Part shown: positions 9,765 through 24,700 of the stretch, in pieces
How the letters are laid out: each line of letters begins with the position of its first letter
Numbering within the stretch: the stretch's first letter is position 1
Assembly: GCA_932294295.1 (NCBI GenBank)
Contig: OW028574.1
Location: 29,954,145-30,018,144 of the forward strand
Source of the DNA: Alitta virens
Lineage: Eukaryota > Annelida > Polychaeta > Phyllodocida > Nereididae
DNA: 64,000 bases
Direction: 5' to 3'
Position numbers and translations under genes: made by a program
Notes under the pieces: model-generated
Database searches by the model: none
What the model saw: only the letters and a program-made list of their open reading frames with translations
What the model was told of the DNA's origin: nothing

Positions 9765-12700
9765 TTCGTCTGTGGAATAAACTTTATTTGAAAATGCACA
9801 ACCTCACACAGACATATATGCAGACTCATTGTTCATTAGTTCTTACAAGCAAATTAATTGTAAGCAGAGATGAATGATCAGGCAGTAATGGATTAATCGA
9901 CTTAAGTCTTTCATGTTTCATTTCCGTTTGACAAACTTCCTCCAAATATTAAATCCAGAATATGCCACTGTATAATGTAATGTCCAATGATATCCATAAA
10001 TTCTGATGCCATATTGTTCAACTGCCGATGTTGGAGCCACATGTCAACTGTTCTCTGCATTCCAATGGTTCTTTAAAAATCAACCATCTTCAGAATGTTC
10101 ATTATCTTTCTGACCAGAGAGTTAGTTTGATTAAGAAAAACTCCAAATTCATGCACAATACCACAATGATTTAATCCATCATAAATCACAAAACAACAGA
10201 ATTTAATCGCTCAAACATTCTTGAGAAGAATTCTGGTTACCACGGCAACATAATTATTACAGCTCTACAGATTTAAGAGATGGGACTGTTAGAGGGCATC
10301 AATTATCTGCAAAGCAAAATTGACAATGTGATTAGAAAGGAAAGCTGCTAAAACATCAAGCCATCTTTTCAGCGATAAAAATATATAGTTTAGGGATAAA
10401 ATGCATTTGAAATATTCTGTTAAGACCCATGATTACACAGCATTTAACCCCACATACATGAACAACTAGGCAAACAAGATAGTCCTGCCTATGGCCGACT
10501 AATGTGAAAAATACTCTCTACCTTATACAAATTTGACAACAAAATAATATCACAACAAAACAGGCATTAATATACAGATATATACATTAGAGGAATCAAC
10601 CATACTTGGTATATATATATATATATATATATACTTTAATATTCAACAACAATATAAATATAATAATAAAAGTCTAGCAGTTTTCAGTTACTTCAGCCTC
10701 AACTGATGTAACGATTCAATGAATTAAAAAATGTAACCCCCAAATATTTAGTTTATCAAGCGATACTCACTATAGTACAAATATAAATCATGGTTATTAT
10801 ACCATCAACAAGCTCATGTTAGCCCTAAGAACACATTTCAAAGGTACCTTTTTTTTTCGTTTATACATTATTCAATAACACTGACTAATTGCACAAGACA
10901 TTCTGTATATATATCTGATTGAAACTACATTTACAAGCCATTATGCGAAGCTTGTGACCAGTCAAAGCCCATTGAATTGTACATCATTGAAGAAAGCAGG
11001 CTAATATGAAATTTATAACAACTCTATTATCAAAAAGATTTACCATGTAGATCATGTCATGTTGCTTGTATCATAAAAATAATGTCAAGTATCAGAAATA
11101 TTAAAAAAAAACTTGTGCCTTACCTCTACCGACATGAAAAGTTTGCTCCAACCCCTTTTTGCACCAGTTTAAAAAGGCTGTTGACTAACCAAGGATGAGC
11201 ATTAGAAAGACGACTTTTGCCAAAACAATCAAGAGAAGAATCCAACAAAATGATATTACTCTGCATAAAATTGCACTCCAGATGACCAATAATGAAAGCC
11301 TTTTTTTGAGAAGATTTGATTGCAGGAAAAATAAAGCGGTTGCTCCCATGGTAACAGCAATAATCAGATGGTTTCCATGGCAACAGTAAATGAGCCTATA
11401 ATTGCGAGATCAAATGTTGCAAGACATTCCGCATTAATCAGCAGAAATCGGAAAAGGTTGGCATCCCGCCTCCACGACATCTCACAGCTCTATAGTCTAT
11501 ACCATACTTACGCACCAGAGTTCTTCAGTCAAGAAAACACAAACTATGAATATATGAAAATAAAAATTATATATAGGGCATTGAACTTGTGAGCATAGCC
11601 CAATCTGGCCAATGTGAATGATTCCGCGCATAGAAGTTTTTAAATCTTAACCCATGGCAACAGTTGATTTCATCAGTTTTGCGGAATAAAATGGGACAGA
11701 CTTACGAGTTACAAAAATACTGCATGAATAAAAATACTGAATTCTCTGGAATGAGACTGCATCTAAAGCGATGGCAGATGTCTTGTCGAAGCTGAAGTGT
11801 CACCTGTATGATACCTTACCATTGTCAGACAGACAAGATCAAGCGTAGATGTAAACAAATCCATGAAAGATGATGATAGCACAACTGTGATGATGACATA
11901 CATGGATATATACATGTATATAGGACAAACATCCAGATAAAACACACAGAATCATGTTCCACAGATTAACTGTCATATGGTGATGGAGCGATGGTGTTTT
12001 TGTATCAAATGCAGCAGATAGAAGGCCTTCACTGGTGTAGAAACGATCGAGGAGATATGAGGGAACCAATCAGTCACCGACAGCTCTCCTACTTGTTGCA
12101 GACACCCACAATTACCTGTGGAGATTAAAAAGAAGAAAATTATAAGGAGATTTGAGAAATTACACATGAAAAACTGCTGCCAAAATTCTTAACTACAAGA
12201 TTTTGACAATGGAAAGCAAAATGTTATATAGTGCATACTTCAGCAAGTTGATCTAAGTTGGGTCTGATAAATATAGAAAAGCTATGAGATTCAGATGTGC
12301 CTACGCAATCTAGACTGGTCAGTCTGACCCACTGATACAGGCTAGAACGACACTGATACATTATCAATTCATCCAATAGCTTAACTAGGCAAATGTCCTC
12401 ATGTGAACATTTAAAATCTCAAAGAAGAAGCAATATATCTAACCTATTAAACAGCAATATTTAAAGATATAATGCTCACCTGTGGGCTGCAAAGCAGTTA
12501 TTTTGAGCCTGCACTCTGAGACTTGAGTTTTTCGATAAATTCTCTCAGTTCGTGGATGCAGCGCTGCCCGATTTCCTTCAAGTTCTCTCTCAAGCTGTTT
12601 TGCAACGACCCTTCCAGTTCTGGATCTTTGCTGCAAACCAATGACAATAATTATTAATTACTGCATTATAGTTTCCAGACTGTCAGGTATACTGATGTCA

Positions 12701-15700
12701 TATCACTTTATGGGTCAATTGCAAATCAATTGAAATTTTGAGTGTTTGAGATAGTTAACAAAATCAGAGTTAACAAATCTCAAATTGTACACCCCATTAG
12801 TACCATATTAGGGCTAGGTATGAAATAGTTCTTAAACCTATTTGTACCCTCATATGGCACTCACTAGCGTCATCCACTGAGTAGTACAGTTAGTTTCATT
12901 AAAAACCGCCTGTCAACTTGAACCTAAGCAACTTCTGCTATATGATGCTACCTGCCACTAAATGGAACTGGCTATAGTTGGCTACTCAAATTCGGATCTA
13001 AAAGTACATGCAGCACCATTCGAGAGTTACTCATATTTGTCATTTCTTGTTGCAAAAATGCATGCCTATTGCAAATACATATTCATGATATATTAGATAA
13101 ATTTCTTACATTATCAAGGTTTATAGTTTTTCAGTGGTGGCAGGTGTAAGTCAACTATAAGCTAGGAGTAAACAGAAGCGGTTGGCTTTAGCCGGCTATA
13201 GTTACAGCCAGGAATAGGTTACTACAGCTGTATAGAGTTGACCGTATTTTATGAAACTAACTGTATGTATGTACGAAGACAAGTTAAAGAGCAAAACAGG
13301 CTGGATCATCATCACAACCAGATCGAAATAACAACAATCCTCACCTTATCAACATTTTCACCACAGACGCAAATGTTTCACAGTCTTGTCTGTAAGCCTG
13401 AAAAGAAAAAAAAAACAGACCATATTTTAGCTGTTCAAATGATTCAAACATCCAAGCCATTAAAATGTAACTAATCATATTAAATTGAATGAGCAAACGT
13501 ATGGCAGTGTTGCAAAACTAATGCAGCCTAAGCAGATTATAACCTGCAATCCCTCAAATTGCCAAACATGCAGCTGGTTATTAGACTATATATGGCTTAT
13601 CATCCACCTTAAATTAACCCTTTAACGGAATACAAGAACAAAGTTATCAAACCACAAAATATGAGGCAGGCAAATCTGTTCTAAGCCACATGCCAATTAA
13701 CTCGTCAAAGTGAAAAATTCAATTGACATTTCACAAAGAATTCCTGAGAAGATATTTCAGACAACATAGAGGCTACATTGAAAGAGGGCATATTGTAAAA
13801 ATCCCTTTTCATTTCGAAGTTGCATTTGGTGTATATGTTTAAGTCTTGTTTTGTCTTGACTATGCAGGAATAAAATATTTCATACATGAAAACATCTTGG
13901 ACTTACAACAACACGCCAGAGCTCAAGCATGAGCTCACAAGACTAAATTTAATCTTAGTGCAACACTGCAACATTAACCATGGATGTTATTTTCTGTTCA
14001 GTTATGCAATTCAGCAACTCAAAGGTTGGCTGCCAAACACTGACCTGTGTTTACATGGTTTAACAGTAATAATAAATAATAAATAAACCTTTATATTTCA
14101 GAATGAAATACCATGTTTGGAGTATTCACTCCACTGGTACAATAAGACCATTGCAGCATAACACACGGACAGTAAAATAAGATAGACCATTTATTTCCTT
14201 CTAAAGTCCAATGAAATGTAGCCAAGGAGTGGATTGTGTAAAAGTCCACAAAAAATAAAGTTTTAATTAAAAAGGACATATAGTCTAGTGGAACAAATTG
14301 GGACTTAAATTTTCAGCAGATACAGCTCAAAAGTTTGAACTCATGACCTTGAGGCCCTGTTCCAAGTGTACTAGGTTTACACATTCACTCAGCTCAAGTA
14401 GAAGCTCAGTCCATGTATTGATACCCAATATAAAGTATACTTGGAGGATTCAAAGTGGTGCTACAAAAGGCACATTGCCAATTTAAACCCCACTTGCAAC
14501 CGGGCTGACTCCCATGAAGTGGAACCCTTTTAGAGCTCTAACTGGCTGATTGGATGCCCTGCACATTAAAAATGCATGGGAAGATCAACCTGATTGCTCT
14601 TCTTCATCCAGCAAAGCTCCGAGGTTAGCAGACCTTGCGCCAAATGTTGATTGCACAACGCTCAGACGAAGCGAATAACACAGCGGGTTATGCATTGATT
14701 CCGCTGTTATTGGATACATGTAATAAATGTGACTGAACATTATTTGGAGAGACAGGATGAACTTTAGTAGGATAAGCTGAAAGGCTATGATTCAAAAGCT
14801 AAACACCATGAATTGATAAAGATGTAGTCTGTATTCCAGGTGGACATAGTGGAATAATATCAATTGCCATGTGGGAAATACATAATTGCCACCTTATCAT
14901 TATAGAGTAGGTTCACCTAATTCAATGATGGCCCTAATTGCGTGATTTCCCTCAATCCCAATAACAACTGGTACCCAAGGCAGAAAAAAAATCAAATCAA
15001 TTGTATTTTGGTACGTAGTGATGCAATGACAGTGAAAAGGTAAATTTAAGCATTAACTAGAATGCACATGGGATGTGCGGAGCTCTGCCCATAGCTGCAG
15101 AAGACTTAGATCCCGAATGGGATCAAAACCGCGACATTTTCCGCCACTTTCGCCAGGTAATTCTGTCCACGCCCACCAGGGGCGCTGCAATCGCTCCACC
15201 AGCGGGCTGCATTGTGGGCAACGTCCTTGATTCACGCGGGTTCCCCCAATGGGAACTAGAATGGACGAGCAAGTGAGGAAACGAGTTGTATCGGACAAAA
15301 CTAAGTTGGAATGAGTCAATAACACAGAAATGTAGCGTTTGAATGACTTATCTGGAGAGGTGGGAGCCTTGAAGTGGTCAATAAGGCAGCTTGTGGAAAA
15401 ATGGCAACCTTGCTGACTGGGCTTCCCCCGTTACGGGGATTCCCTTGATGACATCATACGGACGTCTCGGGGAATGGCGAGAGCTGGGACAAGGTGGAGG
15501 GCAAAACGGGTGTAGAAAGTGGCTGTGCGTAGGATAATGGAGCCACGAAACACGCTAGAAAGCAATAGCAGCATGTAAAAGGGGAATATGTAGCGCTAAA
15601 CCACGGGATGTAGCGGAAGACGCCATGTAAGTTGTGGTATCACAGATCGTACGTTTTTGTGGGTAGGCGACGTCATCTCGCGAGATCGATGTACTAACAA

Positions 15701-18700
15701 AACCTCTGCCCACACAGTGGGCAGAGCTAATTGGAGCCTCACAGTATTAGGTACACTAACTCCATTACTTCGTATAAGAGTTAACGCTATCACTACCAAT
15801 CAGCAATAATGGTGGAGAATTTGCTCTCATGCCAAAATATCTTAATCAGGCGAAGTTCAGCTATACGGATGTAAGTATTGTACGGCTAGTGCTGAATGAT
15901 TCTGTAAAAACTTCTTAGTAGCAAATATGAAATTAGGATGTCGACAAACATTTGTCTATTCATATTCATTCATAATGTGAGGTTGTGTACACACACTACA
16001 GAGTCATGTCATATCAACAATCATTGTGATTTAGGGGCTGTATGTAGCATCACGAGCCCCGTCATAAGCCAATCATCATGAAGTGTCCTTTATTGATGGT
16101 GGTCATCTCCATGCCACCCAGTGGTCAGTGTCAATCATGTTCTCTGGGGTTGCATATTTACATGGACATTTAGGAGCAAATAAATGTAAATCTAGCAATG
16201 TCAGGACGACAAAGTTCTACGCTGATCAACCATTGGAAACAACGTTATTTTGCTTGGAAGCACCAGCCTATGAAACTAGTAACAGGTGCTTTGATAGTAA
16301 TTTGGCTTTTTTTTTTTTATCCACCAGAACAATTTACATTATTTCATTCAGAGAATGTGGTTCAATATTAAGTTACTGGATACAATGTTTAACAGCAATA
16401 ACTGGAATGACTAACCAAGGCAAACCCCACTTATCTATTTAAACAAAAATAAACTGCCAAGCTATCATTTAAGTTCAAAACTTTATGTCTCAGAAGAATC
16501 AAAAACTGCAGTCTAGTCACCTATAACTTACTTAATTTGCCAATGGAAGATAAAACTCATTTAGAGACTGCAGACTGTACCAAGAATGAAAGTGGATGTG
16601 ATATTGATCACTGTGAAAGAGTTTTAAATTCAAAACAAATTGGTCTCATTGTGACAACACAGCAAAGGCTTATTTGATAAAAGAAAAGACCTTGACATCT
16701 AATCCTCATAAATACAGTTCGTTCAATCGACTGTATTTCTGCACCGAAACTACACCACAATGTAATTCTGTCTGACAAATCTCCGTCTTTGGAGTTGAAT
16801 TATTGGATTACGATCAAAGAGTCAAGTTGAACCAACCATAAACAGGGAGGTAGGGGAGTTGTTAAGAACTAAAGACGAACAGACTCAACATATAAGACGC
16901 TTTCCTCTAATGGATTGCACACACACAAGAAAGCGTTGCGACACCCAGCTCCTCTTGTAAGATGGCAGCTAACTTAAGAAGTCACGTGACTACAACGTTC
17001 CGGATATCATGTATACCTACATCTTTAACTTTTTCTGTCATACCTGTGGATGGTCATTATATATAAATCAAATCAAAACGCGGGCTGGATTACCAGGCTT
17101 ATCATATTATCAATACATCCGCTGCAGGCAGCAGGTGATAATGTAACAATTCTCCTGGAGTGGGAATCGAACACTGGTCCCTGGGACTAAAAGCCAGAAC
17201 ATTTACAATTGTACCAAAAAGCCACTCTCTAGTGCGAGGACAACATTTTGCTCACACCAGGACAACAACACTACATTCTAACACCGTTACAATATACATC
17301 TGGATTTGTCATAATAGGTCTTCCAAATTCAATCAGAGAAATTTGAAATGTCCATATTTGAGATTCTTAACATTCAATCGAATTTACCACAAGTTTCTCA
17401 GCTGTCAAAAGCTGATCACTCAAGTCTTCAATCTTTCATTAAGCAAATAAAGAAAATAATTGATGTGAAGATTTGAGTTAATCAAAAGATGAATTCAGAC
17501 AGAAAAAGATGAAAAAGGCATAATTTACACTGAATGAAAGAAGTTAAGGAAGTCTTGACAGAAAAAAAAAATCCAAAGAAACTAAAAACAAAAAAGGCCA
17601 AAAAATGAACAAAGACAATAAAAAACACTTATGGCCAAAAACATGACTAACAGACAGATCACCATGGTATAATCATCATGCTTATAACTTACTAATACAT
17701 TAACTATTGGCTAGCTTCATATTACCTCAATTATATATGGAGTATTTTCTACAGTTATGACAGAGCAATAACGGCAAATAGAAAATGGAAACCAGACAAT
17801 TAACAGGGATCATTAGGAGAGGGATTAAACTTTGAATTTGATGGTAATCCATGACAGTTCTCGCCATAAAATTGTCAGCTAAGGAGCGCCTCAAGGATGT
17901 GCATTAAAACCTTCACTGAAAACAGCTGAACATTCACATCATCCACAACCTCATGCAAAGCTAGATAAGCAGCTTAATTGCTTCATAAGCACAAGTTTTC
18001 AACACTTGAAGGAATTTCTATTGCCAACCTTTGTGACTACCAGTCATCAATCTTGTTCTGTTAAGTACAAGAGGCACATTTGGAGTGTTACTTCACAATG
18101 GATATGAGTCAAAGCTTGTAGACTCCATTGTTCATAAGACATCGAACATTTTCCTAAGTATTTCAAACTGTTCAAATGAAATTATGTATTAGTCATATCC
18201 CGAATAGGAGGGAGTTTAACTAACATTTTTGTCGGTTATTGCGCACTCAGAACAATAGGAAAACAGTCTAAGTGGAGTATAAGGTAGAGTCAATAAGCAG
18301 TTTAAGCAGAGTTCATAAAACTGTCCACTACATCACATTATATTTTTAGTATAAGTGACCAATGGAATGCTAAGTAACAATGTAACCTGTCCGAATTGAA
18401 TAAGTGTGAAACAAATAAATAAATGATTACTAGACTATGATATGAAAACCAGTGATGAAATTAAATATATACCAAAACCAGTCATTAAAATGAATAAACA
18501 AATGAATATAATTTGCCATTTATACTAGAATACATTCATGGTGCGAATAAGGCCTACCATACCATAGGAATTCAGATACGACTTGTGAGCAATTACCCTG
18601 CACGACATAATTGATAAATCATATCAGCCACAAGCAATGTCTCTTTTGAATGGTTTGCCAATCACATATTTTTCCTCCTTGTCTCGTATCAACCATCTCT

Positions 18701-21700
18701 TACTTGATAAGGTTTGTTTTAGTTGTTTTACCAAATCCCAAGCAAAGTACATCACGTACCTATCTTATTTCATCTATTCAGTCTACCCTTGTCTCTAAAT
18801 TAGAAAAAAGTATCCCGCTAAAAAGTTTAAACAAAAATGAAAACGATTTGGCAAACAAATTTCAAGAAATGCAGACAAGCTTCTCCTTCAAGGTCCCTAG
18901 ATGAGTTTCGGCGTAAAAAACCTTGAGATACTTGATGTAGCTATGGAGGGTGTTCAACAAGATTCGTTACATTTGTTATTAGACTTCCACACTTAAGCCT
19001 TTTATGAAGATTGAGGTCCAAAAAGAAATCCATCCAAATTTATAGCCTCACAGGAATAACTTATAAATTTTGGCATAAAGATTGCCTTTTTAAATTAAGC
19101 AGAAGTTCAGGAGTTCTGATTGGAAGTCTAGTGAGTTTTTATTTCAATACTTTCTTTTTCTTTCAAAATGCATCTTGCATAAAACCAATGTAGAATTGAG
19201 AAATGGTTGAAGCTTTGGAGTTTGGTAAGCAAATTATGGACTCTCGAAGAAGTATAAGTTCTCTAAAAATCTTAGATTATTGGTTCTGAGCTGACTAACA
19301 CAGAAATTCAGAACAATGAAACCAAACACCAAAGTCTGTCAAATGCAGTTCCCAATACTTCTCTGTAAAATGGTTATATATACAAAATTAAAAAACCAAC
19401 TAAAAGAGCTGGTACCTATCAATTATAAATTATATACTTCCCAACTAATATTGCACAACACCGCCATTTACTAAAAGAAATGAATATATTTTCTACTCAC
19501 TCTTTCAATCTCTTCCTTTTTCTCTCTAACCATCAGCATTTTCTCATGAGGCAATCCCAAGGCACCAAGATCCCCATTGCCATTGACACCAATTGACGAT
19601 TGTGAGGTCATCTTCCGTCTTTCAGCCTCCAGTTCAGGAGAGCGATCCACCCTCGATCTACTTCCACTCAATGTTCGCTCCTTGTCAGCTTTTGTTGCTG
19701 GAGGTGATACAAATAACATACATCATGAAAGTGCGAGAAAACAAAGGAAACCTTAAATGTAGTACATCACTTCAAGCAAGTAGGCAATAAATAATCGATG
19801 TGGCTGAGTAGCTTTTGTTATTACATACGATTGCATAAAAGGAGAACTGGAAATGTTACGACTGGAAGGGCCCTTAATTATGTTATTATACTGGGGGGCA
19901 ATTACACAATCATCAAGGCCTGGGAATGGAAACTTGTACAAATGCTGTTGGACAAACAGAGCTGCACTACCAAAGGGGAAATTTCAGGGATTTGATATCC
20001 CCAACATAATACTTCCTGACCTAGTAATTACAAACAATCAACATGGGCGCTAATAACGAAATATGCATGAGACTGAAAATTTGCCATCTGCATATTATTT
20101 TAATGCAACATTACTTTTCAACAAACCGATATTCAGGAGCATCCTAAAAGTTTAAATTTCCAGCAATTTGAACAAGATATTGTAAATCATGATTGCAATT
20201 CCAGGCATGAATAACAGTTTTCGGTGCAAGCTGCTAATGATGAATTAGGAATTCACCGTCTCCCAGATATTGCTGAAAATCAAATTACTTTTTCACTGTT
20301 GAACATAACATAAAATTAACAAGGATATTCATATCAGAAAGAATCCCAGCAATTAGAAGAGATGCAGGAAGATTAAGTTATGAGACAGGGTTTTTTATAT
20401 TGCTAACATGACGGTTGATTTCCGAGCTGTTTCCTCAAACTGTTATCATTCTGTCATAAGCTGCATTGTTAGTTTCTTAATCAAGTAAATTTTTAATGTT
20501 TCCACAACAGTCTTGACTTGGAATTTTAAATCATATGCAGTCAGGTTTTTTCTTCTTGCAAAAATTTGCTGAGTGGCATAATAATGACAGACTTCATCCA
20601 GCCTAAATCCTCAACTATGAACAATGAATGCAAAATTATTCAGTCCAAATTTTATGGCTCAAGCAAATCTGCAATGAATAACAAAACAAAAATCGCACAT
20701 ACTTCCATAATTACCATTGGGCATGCCTAAAACAACCCTAGTTTTTTATCACTCACTTTGATTTGAATTTTGAGGAAAATACAACTTCTAAATGTTTGAG
20801 TCAAAACCCAACTGTGACATCCAAATAATGGGGTTTAAACTTTGTGACTACGTCCAAAAAGCAAATTTGACACCTTCGTCAAATAATTTAGATCATTGCA
20901 TGCTTTAGTCAACTGATTTGGGCTATTGCATGCATACGTCAGTGAGAGTTCCTTCCCCAGTCTCTCCCTTTTCATTGATTAGAGATTATACTGGCTTAGT
21001 TTGTAATTTGTAAGGTAAGGAGGTTATATTGTGGACTGACCATTGATATGAAAGCACTTCTTGGTGGGGTATCGTGGCTCACCCATCAAGAAGAAAGTCT
21101 AACGTGGAATTTCGAAAGATGTGCACCATCCACCAACGCAGTGGAGGTCAATAGTGACATTCACAAATATCAGCAGACGAAAACTTTCAGAAACAAGTCT
21201 TTGGAGCAGTCACGGAGGATTATAGGATGCAAAATATATGTAGGATGACACAGAAACGTCAGTAACATAATTCTACTTTGCTCGGTTCTCATATTCAGCT
21301 TAAGACAGAACATCAAAGATAATCATTCTTTTCCTTCTGAAATGGAAGTTCAGTCAAACATGATATATTCGATTGGCAAATGAGGACGAAATTGTGACAA
21401 AATAATTGTAACTCGGCCTGACAGTCATCAACTTACGTCTAGTGGGTGATTGGCTGGGCCCTGTAGAACTCTCATCCTGATATCGTCGCTTTTTATTATC
21501 CAAATCATCACTCTGATATCTGTCATCTGACCTACGCTTATTAGATACCTCCACTTCATTGTCCGGACTCAACCTGTCACGCTGTCTACTACTCCTAGGA
21601 GAAAAAAGAAGGATAAAATGTATGTTTGACAGGATGAACCAAATTGCATGTCTTCCTAAATTAGGACATTGAACATGTCAAAGCAGTAATTGAACTGAAC

Positions 21701-24700
21701 ATGTTACAGCAAGACACTCACGAATATTAAGACAAACTTAACTACAAGTTAACTTAAGAGGATTTGGGTAGAACAGATCTAGTTCTTGCTGCTAACAAGG
21801 GTTGCTTATTCAGTTAAGTTGTACGTATGACCTCAGTTTTAGTGCCATTGGCCAATGGTCCATTTTGTGAAGATCATTGTAACGTCATCATTATTGTTTT
21901 GGAGTTTGGTCAAACTGGTGAAATTGCATTGAAACAGGTCATATGTTACATATGCAGCACATAAAACGAGTTGAAGACATCATGATGTGTCATCTCATCC
22001 CGTTAACATTTAGTAGGGGTCTAGCTGTGTGCTAAGGTCAAATCCAGGACCATCCAAAAAGCTGACAAATTCCCCAACCAATGCAAACCAATGCTATGGT
22101 TGCTAAAATTTGTATGTTTTTACCTGTTATCATAATCCCTGCTATATTCCTGGGAAACTAGTTGGGCAGGTGGGCTGGAATGAGCTGGTGAACGTGGTCG
22201 ATTTTCTGTCGATCTCCAAGGACCCCGAGAAGACCCTGGACTTTCTTTTTTGTCCTTTTGATAGCTGCAAATAGAAAAGGCAACCTTGACTATGCCATTC
22301 TTAGCAAGCACCACGTAATCTAAACTGGAAGCAAATGAATTGTCAGATGTTTTTCACATTTAAATTATCATTACCATTATTAGTCATTATTAAGTAAACA
22401 TGCTCAGTTATTGTTATTTTACGAAACCCATACAAAATTACCACAATAATTTAGCACTATAAATATATATACTGTATCATGCTCTATATCATATACAAAT
22501 ATTGTAGTAACATATCTCATGATATAAATAAGTTAAAATGTCAGTATCAATGTGCCAGTCAACTGTCAGTCAGAAATTAACGATCATATGAATGATTGTT
22601 ATTGAAAGTAAAACTCATCGACTTGGAAGCCAAATTCTAGAATATTTCATGTGAATCAAGGACTCCCCTCCCATTGGCTAAGGCAGTCCCTGAGCCAATG
22701 AGGGTGCTAGATCTATATGAAATCCTCCAGAGTTTAGTTTTCAAGTCTATTAGTTAGTTTTCAAGTCTATGAGTTCTGCTCTAAGACAAATTACTAATGA
22801 CCACTCACCCTCCACCAGATAAAACACAAAAAGGTCCCAAAGTATCCCAATTAGTCTTAATTACACCATCAGATACAACACACACTATTATCTAGGGATG
22901 CTCATGACACCACGCTAACAGCTACAGGTAATGGTAAGTGATTTATAGCAACAAAACTCAAGGGATAATCACAAGGGGCATTGATCTACGGATTAATTTG
23001 ATTTGTGAAATAACACCAAACAAACCACAGCTAATTGCTAAGTACTTAAAACAATGACCACAGCAGGGCAGGCAAAACTTGGGCAATTGACCACTCAGAT
23101 ACCTGTTTGATCGGTCATAGTCAAAATGTCGGTCTGGTAGTGGCGAAAGGTCATTGCGGTCAGTTCGGTGGTACCTGGGAGGCGGCTCCGGAGAGAAGCG
23201 TTCCTCGAAGTCCCCGGACTTGCGATCCGGAACGGACTTGACCGTGCTGCGAATGTACTTGCTTCTCTCTGGTGACCGGTCCCAATCGACGTCCTGCCCT
23301 CGACCGGAAGGTGATCTGTCCTGGTGGCTGTTGGGTGATCGCTCTCTGCTCCTAGAATCTCGACTCCATTTGGCCCCTGAGCCAGCAGGTGAGCGGTCAT
23401 GATTACGCCGCTCTGAGAGTCTCTCGTTAGCAGAATATCTGTCTGGTGACCAATGCCCTTTGTCATCCCTGACCACTGCTTCCTGGTTATCTCCTGACTT
23501 GCTGTCTCTGGCATCTGGTGAATGCTGGAAGCCAAAGATAAGACATATGAAACAGATGTTGTTGTAACGCTTGCACAACAGTCAATTTACAAGGGAATAA
23601 CTTGCGTTATCGCAGTAGCATTCACTGGATACCTTTATTACAGCACCTAAGGCACCTTAAAATCAATTTCCATTACTACTGAACAATGCCAAATGGATAT
23701 TCGCATAAGTAATTTTGGGAGAGTAAATCACACAATGGCAGAGCTTTTGTGATTTTGTTCTAGCAATGTTACTTAACAGTTTGTCATCATTCCCACCTTG
23801 TTCTCTAGCATTCCTGAAAGAGATTTGTCTGGGGTCTCAACCCTGGGGCAATCTTTGTTGTGTGCCCTTTAAGGTACCACGCAGTAACAAGTAATTATTG
23901 CAGTTGGCAACAGACAAAAAGCAAGAAGAACAGTCACAAAAGTAAAACGAGCAAGTTGCTGAGGTCTTGGAAGGCAGGCGAGCGAGCATTCCAAAGACAA
24001 ATGGCAGTTTGATGGCCTAGCGTAAATCTTTCCCTTGTCTTCTTATTGCATTATAGCCTGCTCTAAACTCAGCTTAGGTCAATAAAGTTCGCAGAGGTCT
24101 GGTCCTGGCTAAGGTCAGAAAATTCCACAGGCAGTTCTTTCATTGGCCACCTCAAGATTTCCCCACCCTTCACGAGTTATGCTTCACAACGTATCCCATG
24201 CCTAAGGTCCTATGTCATCAGTAACGAGACTGCTTTTCTAAATAAAAGAAACAGCAGCAATTTGATTCTGCTCAGAGCAGATGGTGCTTAATTGCTCTTC
24301 CAAGCTGTCTTAATTCCTGGAATTAGGGTAAGAAATTGTTTCTAATAAATTACAGAATCGGACTCCTCCATTTTGTATGATGGTGCAAATTATGTAATCT
24401 TAAAACCGTAATTACATGACGTTGTGATATCCACAAAAATCTGTGCGGTATGCCATAATTTCTTATATTAGGCCGCCTCTTTGCTGAAAACAAATAAAAA
24501 GCAGATCTCCTCTGACAACAATTCATCCACTGCATAGATTATAATTTTTGCACTCACTAGCAGTCTGGCAGTCTCTCAACCACTATTCAAACATTGCACC
24601 AAGCACAATTTGAAGTTCAATAGGATTTTCTTTGTGACTCTTGTGTTTCCTGAGGTTAACGAGGCTCGCAACAAGGACATTGGCATGCAAATCGAAAGAC

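Larger units (their letters stand above)
9765..12116 (-). other. PPHLN1: PPHLN1 3' UTR exon
   Basis: Follows the 3' UTR intron and runs about 2.35 kb to the only clear reverse AATAAA (9783-9788). It contains a (TA)n tract at 10610-10633. The open frames in it (11126-11592, 11763-12167) are unremarkable. Confidence 0.5.
13398..19500 (-). other. PPHLN1 intron, 6.1 kb
   Basis: AT-rich intron. It holds a CpG-rich block at about 15060-15720, a tRNA-like SINE relic at 17154-17230, a GTTATA-family fragment at 18192-18283 and a promoter-like cluster near 16960-17010 (AAGATGGCAGC and TCACGTGAC). The open frames at 16083-16442, 17160-17450 and 18650-18904 match nothing I recognise. Confidence 0.75.

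Noticed and set aside
12439..12636. 65-codon - frame reading MQQRSRTGRVVAKQLERELE
   Set aside because: Overlaps the last PPHLN1 coding exon in the wrong phase; the phase set by the upstream exon gives the conserved KDPELEGS reading.
14330..14500. tRNA-like SINE relic (GAGTTCAAAC and CTAGTACACTTGG on the - strand)
   Set aside because: Box matches are too weak and spacing uncertain.
16083..16442. 119-codon + frame
   Set aside because: No domain, biased composition or splice signal that would support a gene; within a PPHLN1 intron.
23095..23535. 146-codon - frame over the DRSP exon
   Set aside because: Shadow of the true frame, caused by the repetitive RS/DR codons; its splice phase does not fit the neighbours.
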